Of a DNA stretch of 64,000 bases, positions 11,659-21,424 are shown piece by piece (position 1 is the stretch's first letter; each line of letters starts with the position of its first letter). The notes beneath the pieces are model-generated. The model made no database searches, had not been told where the DNA came from, and was given only the letters and a program-made list of their open reading frames with translations. This stretch comes from Styela clava (Eukaryota > Chordata > Ascidiacea > Stolidobranchia > Styelidae). The translations under genes were made by a program, and so were the position numbers. Location of the stretch: NCBI RefSeq assembly GCF_964204865.1, contig NC_135251.1:16120001-16184000 (forward strand). The letters are read 5' to 3'.

Positions 11659-14320
11659 CAGGGGTCCGCAACTACGGGGTCGCGACCCAAATTTGGGTCG
11701 CGAAGCCCTCCGCTCTGGGCCGCGAAACAATTTAAATTTTCCATAAATATGAGCATCGCGTCTGTGCAGCGTATTTATGTATACCAACTTTATAAATCTC
11801 TGATTATAAATGTTTCCCCGAATATACACTTCCTTATTTACTGCCGTAACATTGGCCAATCAGCATAAGTGCAAAATTGAAGTAACAATAAACGTTTCAG
11901 AAGCGCTGTGATATTACCTCGTTTTGTCGGTTTTCGCGTGTTATTTGTTAGATTTTAGTTGTGTTTTGGTAAATATAAGTCCTAAACTCGCAAAACCATT
12001 CTTGAAATAAGTACCAATATTTTTGCAATGGTAGAGTGTAAAGAGGAAGAATTCAAGAGATCAAAAGTCGGCGAAACATTCGTTACTTAGTTGTACGCAT
12101 TGTTATATCCTACTACGTAGACTTTGGATTCTCAAAGTGCTGCGTACGGAGCCTCAGGACTCCGTTAAAGACACTTAAAACTGCTCTCGACCCACTGCCC
12201 TATCTCCATCTACTTACCTATACTCGACCCAGTGCCCGACCTCCCTCAACTTTCCTATCCTCGACCCACTGCCCCATCTCCCTTAACCTTCCTATCCTCG
12301 ACCCACTACGCTATCTCCCTATCCTCGACCCACCGCTCTATCTCCCCCACTTTCGCATCCTCGAACCACCGCTTTATCTCCCTCACCCTCTCTCTTCTCG
12401 ACCTACTGCCATATCTCCCTCAACCTACCTATCCTCAGACTCACTGCCCTATCTGCCACAACTTACCTAACGTTGACCTACGGTGCTATACCATTCGGTA
12501 CCTGACCTAACGGCGCTTTATTCACGACCCGATCGCCACACTGAACTTTACTATCTTGCGACCAACTTCCATGGGTTATACTGGTCGTGTATGCCAATGA
12601 GATGGATGATTCAATCGTACGTCGACAAAACATGATTGACAGCATTCGTATATGTAGACTGGAATCTCAAATAGTAAACAATAACCTTAATTGGCAGTTT
12701 AAAAATGTTTTACTAATTGGGCTACTGATGGTTTTTTGTTGGGACTAACAGTTTTCTAAATTTTAACAAGCCGTTTAATGTCTTTAATAATTTGCCATGT
12801 CGTGAGTCTTGTGACAATATGATGCTGATCCGAAATAAGCAATAGTGCTCTGGTCCGTATAAAGTATTTTTCTTCAACATTTTATAGTAAAAGCGATGTC
12901 AAACATTACGTACTAACTGCGTCCTTTCCAACTTCATTAAGTTGCAGATAAGATAAGCTCAATTTTGGGTCTATACGCTGAATTAAAGGGCAGTTGGCAA
13001 CGCTAGCTATGACAAAAAATAGCCATGGCTTAAAAATAGTTTGGAAGGGATTACACTCACTGAGCGACTTATATTTTTGACTTTTCAGCCTTCTCAGTAA
13101 CGTAAAAGAAATTTGTATATACAACAGAATATGGCATAACATTCGTTGAAAATGACTAAGCGTGCAAATATTCGATTATTTCCTCATCGTTTTGCCTTGC
13201 ACGGAAATACAGGCGACATTGAATGAGTTTCTGAAAATGAACTCAGGTATGTCGATATCGAATGGCCTTTCAAAATTTTGAAAACAGTCACCTCAAACCC
13301 GATGCCATCAGTAGCTTAATTAGTAGCACATTTTAAGCCACTAATTATAGTTATTGATTACCAATTGAGATTCCAGCCTACATTTACGAATGCCGTCAAT
13401 CATGTTTTGTCGACGTACGATTGAATCATCTCATTGGCATACTCGGGCTATGAGTCGAGGATAAAGAGGTTGAAGGGGATAGGAAGGTTGGGGGAAATAG
13501 GACAGTCGGTTAAGGATAGGACGGTTGGTCGAGGATAAGAAGGTTGAGGGAGGTGGAGCAGTTGGCCGAGGCGAGGGAGACAGGGCAGAGGATCGAGAAT
13601 AGTAAAGTGGAAGAAGATAGGGCAGTGGGTCGAGCATTTGAGTTGTGATGACTGTATTACTTCACTGTCTCTAAAGTCTAAACCAGAGGTCGGCAAACTT
13701 TTGTCGTTTGTGGGCCAAAAATAAAGGTTGCAAGTCATTGGCGGGTAGCACGTATTTTAGAAAGTTAAAAACCAAAGGAATGGCCAATGAATCACATTTT
13801 TTCACCCAGAAATTTCAAGCAGTGCGCGAAGACTGATCATTTGAATATTTTAAGCGTCATAAAACCATTTGCGCTCAGCATCAACTTTTTTACGTTCTGT
13901 TGCCATTTCTCTAATTATAATCAATTATAGGCTCATTAAACGAGTGATTGTGAATTATATACTTGTTAGTTTCTCATATCAAATTTTGTCACGTAAAGAA
14001 TATATTCGTCAATAAAGCTGTTTTGTTGATATAATTCAGTGAAGCGTCGAAAAATATCTTCGAGTTGCCGTCTCCCAAATTAAAACTCGATTTGATATGT
14101 TGTGTATTATACACAAAGCTTATAATTTGCATTAGTCATAATAAACGCTATTATTCGCAATTTTATGTGATAAGTTTCATATAATTTTGTGCAAGAAAAA
14201 TGCTAGTGTCGACAATAGTCTCAAAATCGATAACTAATTACATGTTTACCAAATGCTTGGGTCGCGAGAAGTTAGAAAATTTTTTTTTAGATCGCGCTAA
14301 AAGGTAGTTGCGGACCCCTG
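11659..14320. mobile_element. 2.66-kb hAT element with perfect 8-bp target duplication
   Basis: Termini are CAGGGGTCCGCAACTAC and the exact mirror GTAGTTGCGGACCCCTG. The flanking duplication TTCTAGAG (11651-11658 and 14321-14328) is perfect. The 5' flank begins immediately after another hAT element. No transposase frame is visible. The interior holds inverted minisatellite arms (12,183-13,640) and, at ~13,684, a second hAT-like terminus (CAGAGGTCGGCAAACTTTTG). The right palindrome arm keeps only its right portion (33,583-34,950). Confidence 0.85.
12183..13640. repeat. Foldback-like inverted repeat with ~37-bp minisatellite arms
   Basis: The left arm (12,183-12,520) has about eight units of CTCGACCCACTGCCCTATCT plus ~17 bases; the right arm (13,440-13,640) has about six in the opposite orientation. 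Inside both lies a matching inverted segment (12,588-12,690 against 13,340-13,443) sharing TCAATCGTACGTCGACAAAA. The core is ~12,800-13,260. Array-in-arm architecture resembles foldback elements, here nested inside a hAT element. Confidence 0.65.
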
Positions 14321-14328
14321 TTCTAGAG

Positions 14329-15678
14329 AGAACATGACTTTTGTGCAAAGCGTCCTGGACTACTGTAACTTTCTGGTATAATCATACACAAACAGAAGTT
14401 CATGGGTAAACAATGTTTAATAAATTTACTTCATTTTTGTACAAGTATGTGTTCTCGCTGCAATATGGTGCTGCAATGCGTGCTCAGTCTCACAATCATT
14501 GAAACTATGAAAATATGGTAATTCTGGAAGATAACAAAAATATATTTTAATTGATATTCGATAATATTTAACTTTGTTTCTTTCGTTCAAATCATCAGAT
14601 GAAATATTTTCGAAAGTTGTCAATTGTCAAGTGGTAAAAAAATATCACAAATGACCTCGAAAGCATGTGAAATTTCATTCTAAGAACTATTTTTATTCTG
14701 GGTAAGTTACTATGATAATGATATTGTTGGGTTTAATGGGCATTTTGACATCGCATTTCCGCGGCAGCAACATTCTGTTATTAGGGCGCCAAAGCATATC
14801 GATTGTGCAGATGAATAAATTTTGAGTGTATCCTGTGAAGGATTGTGCGAAGCACATTAACAAAATTGGATGTTCACCTGCTATTTCTTTTTGAGTAGAT
14901 AATGAGAAACATTGTTTTAGAAAGCTTAATATAATATGAATCTGAAGCAGCTTCATAATTCTATTTTAACAATGCAGTCTATTACACGTTATTTATATTT
15001 TCAAACATAGATCTGAGCCTAAAGAATTCGTGGTCGCACTTTTCAAAACCAAGGAAACAGCAACATATCGAGGAATTCGTGAGATCTCGGTTGTTAAACA
15101 CTACCTGATTTATTAGTTGTAAATTGGAACTATTTCTATAAATACAGAAGACGAAGATCATAGAGAAGCCGACTCTCGAGTTTCTTCTCACGTCCATGAC
15201 ACAGCAGCTGCGCAAGAAGGTATTGTGTTATTTTCAAAAGGAATTCATCAGGATTTCACAGCGATTAAGTTTTACAAACTTATAGTTACCATGAGGCATT
15301 TCAGATAAGTACACAAATTATATATACATGTTCGAAAGCAGCAGACAGGGGGAGCTGAAGAATGAGCTTTTTTCGTGAATACAGCCCTGCGTGGAAATAA
15401 GTATGTGAAAACGTGGTATAGGGCCAACGGACGAGATACTAGAATATTCGATTTATTAAAAAAGTTACTATGGACTGGAGTCCATTTTTAGCAAAAAAAG
15501 CAATATCTGATATCTAATAAACCAAGCAACTCAGTAGTCAACGAGGGCAGTTTTAAGAAATAACATTTTATAATCTGATCGATTCAATATTTCTATATAG
15601 TGTGAACAATTACTTCGATTGTGATCACTATGATAACACAGCCGTTTGTATAATCCATGTGTGTACGTACGGTTACAG
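14329..15678. other. Arm sequence upstream of lipocalin-like exons, no certain gene
   Basis: Two minus-strand open frames, 14,693-14,956 (begins MKLLQIHIILSFL, signal-peptide-like) and 14,982-15,215, are mirrored in the right arm at ~32,921 and 32,661. The first carries an in-frame stop in the right-arm copy (TGC to TGA), which argues against a conserved gene. On the plus strand a 72-bp open segment between CTATAAATACAG and GTATTG (~15,149-15,220) could be an upstream exon of the lipocalin-like gene, but shows no lipocalin signature. Confidence 0.35.
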
Positions 15679-16286
15679 TTGAATCTATTGAAAATGGCGA
15701 CACGGAGATCATGGTTGCAACCGACTATTTAACATACATCGTTTGTAGTGATTGTGATATATTTGAAGGTAATTTGTTTATGATTTGGAAATGGCAAGAA
15801 ACGAATTAGTTTTTTATTCATGCACAACCGTAAGTTTATGAAAACGAGTAAAGCATCTTATTTGTAAATTAACTGTTTCAAGTTACAGCAAATGCGTTAA
15901 CTGAAATCGAAGTATAACTTTGAAATGTGGTTTTGAGTATTGTGCTGCCAGGGAAATCAGACAAGCACAAGAGAACAGCTGCCATAATCATCTTTTGTTA
16001 CGTAAAATGGCATCGCACTTATTGTTGATTATTTCACAATAGTTAATATATTGCAGGGATTCAGTGGATCGGTGTGTATACACCAACACCATATCCATCA
16101 GCAAAAGACCTTCTTGACATTAGGAATGCTTTGATTGATTTAAACGCCATTTCACCTCTAAATAATTCTCAATGCTCAGATGTTATGGGCGCTTTCGACA
16201 TCCCAACGAAATGTAATGCAACGACGCAAATATTACATTATCTGACAGTTATTAGGACTTATATTTATCTACTCATTTTATTATAG
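15679..16286 (+). CDS. Lipocalin-like protein, last two exons (left arm copy)
   Basis: The exon at 15,679-15,768 (90 bp, acceptor GGTTACAG, donor GTAATT) reads ESIENGDTEIMVATDYLTYI, then VCSDCDIFE. The exon from 16,057 (acceptor ATTGCAG) joins in phase and reads IQWIGVYTPTPYPSAKDLLD, then a helix-like stretch and NNSQC. Lipocalins such as apolipoprotein D carry a TDYxxY motif followed by a strand, an Arg/Pro-rich turn, a C-terminal helix and a final disulfide cysteine; the order and spacing fit. Lipocalins are usually secreted carriers of small hydrophobic ligands. In this copy a 2-base insertion after the PTK codons replaces the stop used by the right-arm and loop copies and adds about 25 residues, ending at 16,286. 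A polyadenylation signal follows at 16,299. The first exons (signal peptide, GxW) were not identified, so the gene may be partial or not functional. Confidence 0.6.
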
Positions 16287-16298
16287 AATAATGTAACA

Positions 16299-16304
16299 AA
16301 TAAA
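16299..16304 (+). terminator. Polyadenylation signal AATAAA after lipocalin-like exon
   Basis: AATAAA lies 13 bases after the left-arm stop codon. The same context (CAAATAAATATTCAGAC) follows the loop and 1.67-kb copies, which supports this being the true 3' end of the gene family. Confidence 0.55.
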
Positions 16305-16661
16305 TATTCAGACGTAGTCTATAGTAGAATGTTTATTTTAGAATAGTAACTTTGCTTTCGACAGGCCTGGGAAGCATTATTTTTATATTTTGTATAATCT
16401 GATGCGATCGCTTAATTGTGGAAGTGGAAATAAGTTGAGAGCCAACAAACGAAAGTCGAGAACTCGGGAGAAATAACAAAATTCGTCGCAATACCACAAA
16501 AACGCTAAATATTGCTTTACATAATATCAGTGATTCGCTATATCACAATCCGAAACATATTGAACATAATTGCTTTTGGGTCACCGATTTTAATGCTCGT
16601 TCGATATACATTGTTTAGAATAGCCTACTTTCAATATTTCAAAGAATTTGATTGGTTTACA

Positions 16662-16666
16662 CAAAG
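16662..16666. other. Empty target site of the BEL element (left arm)
   Basis: CAAAG here is the single, unduplicated counterpart of the CTTTG duplication flanking the BEL element in the right arm (23,308-23,312 and 31,219-31,223). The flanks GGTTTACA and TCGATCAAG read straight through. Confidence 0.9.
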
Positions 16667-17360
16667 TCGATCAAGTTTCCAAGTAATGAATTTTTGAAGG
16701 ACACGGAGGGAAAAGTGTGCGAAATGAACTAGATTACATAGGTTCTCAAAGTGCTCCGTACGGAGCACCAGGGCTCCGCGAGAGAAACCCAGGGGCTCCG
16801 CGAGCTATTTGATTACTCTTCGAAATACTGACTCAAAATTTTGTAACTGTTGAAAGAAGCAATAACAGCGTTGATAAAATCTGACAACAATACAGCCTCG
16901 AAATATGGTAAAGAGGCTGAATTAAAAATGACATTATTTATAAGCAGGAGCGCAGCCAGGATTCTTAAGAGGGAGGTGGTTCAAAATTGGAATCGGAAAT
17001 TTCCGCGCAACATTCTTCGCCATTAAAAAAACGGATATCGAGATTTCTGTTGCGTGAAATATTCGATCCATGACCGATGCGAGCATTCAACGTGTCTCTT
17101 CGTTATAATGTAATTGTGATCATCGTTACTCAAGTTTGATTCGAGATTAGTATTAGGATTACTAAAATGAAAGAATACTATTCTAAAATAACATAAAATA
17201 TGTAATAAACTGCCAACAATAAATAAAGTGGAGTCGTATTTTCGCAAACAAACTTGATTTGTTCTTTCGCACCTTAGATTATTTTTAAGCAGGATATCGC
17301 CGTTTAAAAAATCACAATGTCTGGGCAAAATACGAACAATTAGAATTTATTTTATTGCAT

Positions 17361-17490
17361 TCGGCTCCGTCGGTAGTTTCAGAATGAAAAAAGGTACATC
17401 GTGGATCGCGCGCACAATTGATTGCGTGCGGCTCCGTCGGTAGTTTCAGAATGAGAAAAAAAGGTACATCGCGCGCACAATTGACTGTGT
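17361..17490. repeat. Imperfect tandem duplication inside hAT element
   Basis: Two copies of a segment containing CGGCTCCGTCGGTAGTTTCA, then a run of A, GGTACATCG and GCGCGCACAATTGA. Present in both arms. Confidence 0.75.
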
Positions 17491-17940
17491 TTCGATTTCG
17501 CAGTTACTACGACGAAAACCTAACATAACACCAAATTTTGTGATTTACAATGTCTATAAAAGCGTTTTCAATCTGAGGTGAGTCTGCTGAAGCCAAACGT
17601 GTGATCTTCCATTTTAAGTTTCAGTTTTAATATTTTAGAATGCCGTTTTTCAATCAAGAAATTTGAGTTGCGGATTTATCTCTTTATTAATTATAATTTT
17701 TAACATTTCGTCGCAGATGACTATTATATGGTAACATGTTTTTCACATTGAACTCATAATTTCCCACGAGAACAAAAAAGGAATTAACGTCGTCATTGTG
17801 TAACAATACATGTATATGCCGAGGGAAATTTTTGATTTAGGGAGAATAAACACCGGCGTAAAGATGTTTAAAACACGCCATGCTGACGAAAAAAATCGGC
17901 GATTGTAACAAAATAAAATCGCGCACGTTATTAGCGGCCT

Positions 17941-18090
17941 GTTAAGTCTTCCAAAAATGTCAAAAGAGAAAAGATTCGACCCCTAATTTATTAATATGTT
18001 CGTCGAGTGTCGCACGTTAAGTCTTCCAAAAATGTCAAAAGAGAAAAGATTCGACCCCTAATTTATTAATATGTTCGTCGAGTGTCAAAT
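17941..18090. repeat. 75-bp tandem duplication unique to left arm
   Basis: The unit GTTAAGTCTTCCAAAAATGT... occurs at 17,941 and again at 18,016. The right arm has it once (~21,960-22,045). It therefore arose, or was lost, after the inverted duplication. Confidence 0.9.
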
Positions 18091-18428
18091 TTACAGCTTT
18101 AGTATAAAATTCAGCTTCATTTATGGCTTGTGTTAATCCTATTAAAAAAGGTTCAGCATTTTAAATAAGTAAAGTACTTTTAACTTGCCCAAGAATATTA
18201 ATCTGAAAGTAACAATTTTAACATTTATCTTGGGGCTCCGCGAATAATATTTAACTTTTCAAGGGCTCCGCAACACCAAAAGTTTGAGAACCCCTGAACT
18301 AGAAAGTGCTTTACTATATGTAAACAGCAATGTTCTAGGTGAAGTATAGGGTCCTATAATAATCGGGGAAAAATTAAAAAAAAATGAATAAATTTAATAT
18401 AGTTGCTGCTGCTGTTGACCATCTAGGT

Positions 18429-19119
18429 TAGGGTCGTCCAACCCGTGGCCCGCGGTCCACATGTGGCCCGCCGAAAGTTTTCGAGTGGCCCGCGCGGTAT
18501 TATTCGAATCCCAATGTCTTTCACAAATCTGAGCCCTTATTGGAACCGCTAATGAAAAATTGTCGTTCAAACGCGCAAGAAGCACCACCTATTGAAAGCT
18601 ATTGAAAGCTTCTTTTATGTCCATTTATGGTCGTTATTGCTAGTGGGACATATTTGAATTTATTTTTATCGTCTGTCATGTATTTCAATCTGTTTTCCCC
18701 CCTTTTTTCATGTGAAGCTAGAAAAGGCAGCTTTATGATCTCAATATTTGACAACATTTACTTTTACGAGCATTTTTTTTCACTGGATGAGCCAAGTAAA
18801 ATCCCCGTGAGACACTAATTTCTGACAGCCACGTGAAAACTCCGCTCCGCATTGCTACATCGTTCATTGCACCTATGATTGACAAACTTGTCGGATAAAC
18901 GCAGTGCCATACTTCCCATTGAAATATTTATGTGTGATTAAAACTTTTGACTTTACTGTATCTTCGTATTATCATTGTTCTTATAATTTAGGTGCCCCAT
19001 TTGTGTTTTTCATTGATCTGTAGTCGGTGAAACTAGAATATAACTACCATGTCAAGTGGACCGCGCAATCATTCGTAAATTAAATGTGGCCCTTTGTTCA
19101 AAAAGGTTGAACAACCCTG
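18429..19119. mobile_element. 691-bp non-autonomous hAT element spanning the arm/loop boundary
   Basis: It starts TAGGGTCGTCCAACCCGTGG and ends AGGTTGAACAACCCTG. Flanks ATCTAGGT (18,421-18,428) and ATCTAGAT (19,120-19,127) agree at 7 of 8. The subterminal GTGGCCCGCGG region is typical of this hAT type. Only its first ~198 bases occur in the right arm (21,425-21,622), so the inversion breakpoint lies inside it. Confidence 0.75.
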
Positions 19120-19459
19120 ATCTAGATTATGAGCCTATGTGCCTCAATGATTTATGTTTCATAAGCTGAGTGAAGCCACACTTCAATGATGAAAAAGATG
19201 ATGCACCCCGGAAAAGTTTGAGAATAATCATATTCATAACTCATTTGATATTGGTCATGGAGGCTAATAACAGTATGGGAGCACCAGCACAAATGTGGCA
19301 AAAATACTTCATAATAGACTCTATCTTCAGATTGGTATCTTTCGTTCAAATCCTCAAATAAGGTATTTTCGAAAGTTGTCAGGTGATAAAAATTATCACA
19401 AAATTACCTCGGAGGCATTACAAAATTTTAAAGAATTATTATTATTATGGTTGAGTTAC

Positions 19460-19725
19460 TAATCGTCCTAAGCGTTAGGAATACGCTCGCCAACGCTTCT
19501 CTGATTACTCTGTATGGGTTCGCTGGTTCGAATCCCATGCGGGGATAGTTATGTGCGAGAGGATTGCTGAACTCATCGCCGCCGTAAGATGAATCACGTA
19601 ACCGCTGATCGGATACGCCTTCTTCCACCACCAAGTCCATGGTACCGAAGACAAATAACTAACTAATCCCATACCCGACATGGAATGGTAACCGGACGAG
19701 AGGCCGTTGTTCGTCATATGGTTTA
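19460..19725 (+). mobile_element. tRNA-derived SINE, 5'-truncated/diverged
   Basis: It shares CTAAGCGTTAGGAATACGCT, the promoter B box GGTTCGAATCC (19,525-19,535) and the body ATGGAATGGTAACCGGACGA with the longer copy at 59,839. The A-box end is eroded. Confidence 0.75.
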
Positions 19726-19775
19726 AGCTTATTTTAAAATACAATGTTGATAATGACATAGTCAACATCTCGCAG

Positions 19776-19940
19776 GGATTCATGGGATCGAAGTGTACAC
19801 ACCATTCACCAACACTATATCCATCGGCAAAATACCTTTATGACAATAGGAATACTTTGATTGATTTGAACGTGACGTCGACTCTAAATAATTCTCAATG
19901 CTCAGATGTTATGAGTGTTTCCGACTTCTCAACGAAATAA
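19776..19940 (+). pseudogene. Lipocalin-like terminal exon, broken loop copy
   Basis: After an acceptor (CATCTCGCAG) the sequence follows the arm exons but has a 7-base insertion near GTGTACACACCATTCACC that shifts the frame. Downstream the original frame is kept (LYPSAKYLYDNRNTLIDLN, then NNSQCSDV) to the stop at 19,938-19,940. A CAAATAAATATTC signal follows at ~20,010. The matching upstream exon is not found here; a SINE lies in its place. Confidence 0.55.
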
Positions 19941-20339
19941 TGCAACGACGCAAATATTACATTATCTGACGGACTAATTATCTACTCATTTTATTATAGA
20001 ACAATGTAGCAAATAAATATTCAGACATAGGCTATAATAGAATGTTTCTTTTAGAATAGTAACGTAGATTTCGACAGGCCTGGAATGCATTGTTTTTAAC
20101 TTTTGTATGATCTGATGAGATCGCTTCATTGTGGAAGTGGGAATAATTGAAAGCCATCAAATGAAAGTCGAGCACTCGGACGAAGTAACAAAATTTGTCG
20201 CAATGCCGCAGGAACGCTTATTAATGCTTTACATATTATCAGTGATTTGTTATATCACAATCCGAAACATTTCTAGTGTAAATACTTTTGGGTCACCGAT
20301 TTTATTGTTCGTTTGATATACTTTGTTTGAAATATTTTT

Positions 20340-20950
20340 CATATTTACTGCGCCAGCGCAAATGTTGTAACGATACTCCATACAGCGGCAATTAAGTGAA
20401 TAGTTCAAGTAATGCTCTAATTTCCAATCATTGTTCTATTTGGCTTAAAAAGGGCCCTTCACCTCTTTGATTATAATCTGAACCAGACATTGTAATATCT
20501 TTCATCAAATTATGCGAGGAATTGTTTTTGCGACCCATATATAAATATACAACTTTTAATATTATGTCCACAATATATTTTACATACAAAGATGTCTGAC
20601 ATGAAACGTTACTAAACTTGAGATATATGAATATTGACAGCTTTTATCCCGAACGTTATTGACATCGTTATGAATTAATTTAGTCCGAAGAAATGAGTAA
20701 ATATATATATTATGGTTAAAATAAAACTAGCTTCGGGAATGGAACAAAATTTTTCTTTTTCGTGACTGAGTTTTCCTTTAAATTATATCCTTGCCAATTG
20801 TATACCGTCATATTATTAAAAACTTGCTGCGTGTTATCGTTGTTTTTATTTGATTTCATGAGCATTACGCTTTTTTTGTTCATACAAAGCATATTGAAAT
20901 ATCCAAAATAATATTCTTTCAGTTGTGATTTTGAAACCTAGTATTGTAAT
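20340..20950 (+). repeat. Diverged copy of left-arm block 9,640-10,340
   Basis: Shared phrases include CCATACAGCGGCAATT and a TCATCAAATTATGCGAGGAATT-like stretch. This copy lacks the MITE present at 9,763. Confidence 0.65.
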
Positions 20951-21424
20951 GTAGGACCTCGAAGCAATATATCTTGGGAAAACCCGAAAATATAATTGCA
21001 ATTAAGATTCGTGGTACGATTCAGCGGGTTCGTGCGAACTCGTTATTGGAATGAGAGCGTTCTTGTTTCACCGTTCCATTTTTTTTTTCTACTTTAGCCT
21101 TTCCAACATGACAAACCACCGTCTGATATTTTTCAGCTTTAGTCCACTGTAAAATATTCATAACGTTGGCGGGTGGATGAGCCTTCCGAATTTCGCCGTG
21201 GGATGGTCTGAAAATATTTGTTTCCCATGGGGAACAATGGACCGGGGTTCAGTGGGACAAGTCCTACAGGGCACAATTCGAGAGTGTTTGATACAATAAG
21301 TGCTGAGAGACCTAGAGATGCGGTATATTTTGTGTAAGATTATGGTTTCTTTCGACCCATGGCCCAATATGGAATATATTCGAGAATCAATAATATTTCC
21401 AGATTCAGACATGGATTCATGATT

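Larger units (their letters stand above)
16737..18296. mobile_element. 1.56-kb non-autonomous hAT element (left arm)
   Basis: Termini are CATAGGTTCTCAAAGTGCTC and, mirrored, CAGGGGTTCTCAAACTTTTG, with a GGGCTCCGCGAG-type subterminal region at both ends. AACTAGA occurs 3 bases before the left end (16,727-16,733) and directly after the right end (18,297), so the duplication is imperfect. A 101-codon minus frame (17,023-17,328) is open in both arms but matches no transposase. The right-arm copy (21,754-23,238) is exactly 75 bp shorter, which equals the tandem duplication at 17,941. Confidence 0.75.
9137..18626. repeat. Left arm of giant inverted duplication (palindrome)
   Basis: Reading this segment in reverse complement reproduces 21,425-36,537 almost base for base once the BEL element (23,313-31,218) and a missing ~2.2-kb piece are set aside. 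The outer boundary is the shared CATGATTTAACC (9,137 here, 36,537 on the other side); the inner boundary is after TCTTTTATGTCCAT at 18,626. Differences seen by eye are scattered substitutions, a 75-bp tandem duplication present only here (17,941-18,090), and the ~10,727-12,962 piece present only here. The inner edge cuts through a hAT element that is complete on this side, so this arm looks like the source copy. Confidence 0.9.
18627..21424. other. Loop of the palindrome
   Basis: This single-copy spacer of 2.8 kb lies between the arms. It contains the right part of the hAT element, a SINE, a broken lipocalin-like terminal exon, and old diverged copies of arm blocks (19,320-19,440; 19,776-20,330; 20,370-20,950). 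Nothing supported is seen from ~20,950 to 21,424. Confidence 0.75.

Noticed and set aside
12134-12175. Third hAT end related to 16,737 (CTCAAAGTGCTGCGTACGGAGC)
   Set aside because: It matches the terminus of that family, but no opposite end or duplication was found; it is too short to call as an element.
14693-14956. Secreted protein with signal peptide (MKLLQIHI...)
   Set aside because: The right-arm twin has an in-frame TGA, it runs antisense to the lipocalin-like exons, and no homology is recognised.
17023-17328. 101-codon protein (mirrored at 22,647)
   Set aside because: It lies inside a non-autonomous hAT element and matches no transposase or host family. Its openness in both arms only reflects the recent duplication.
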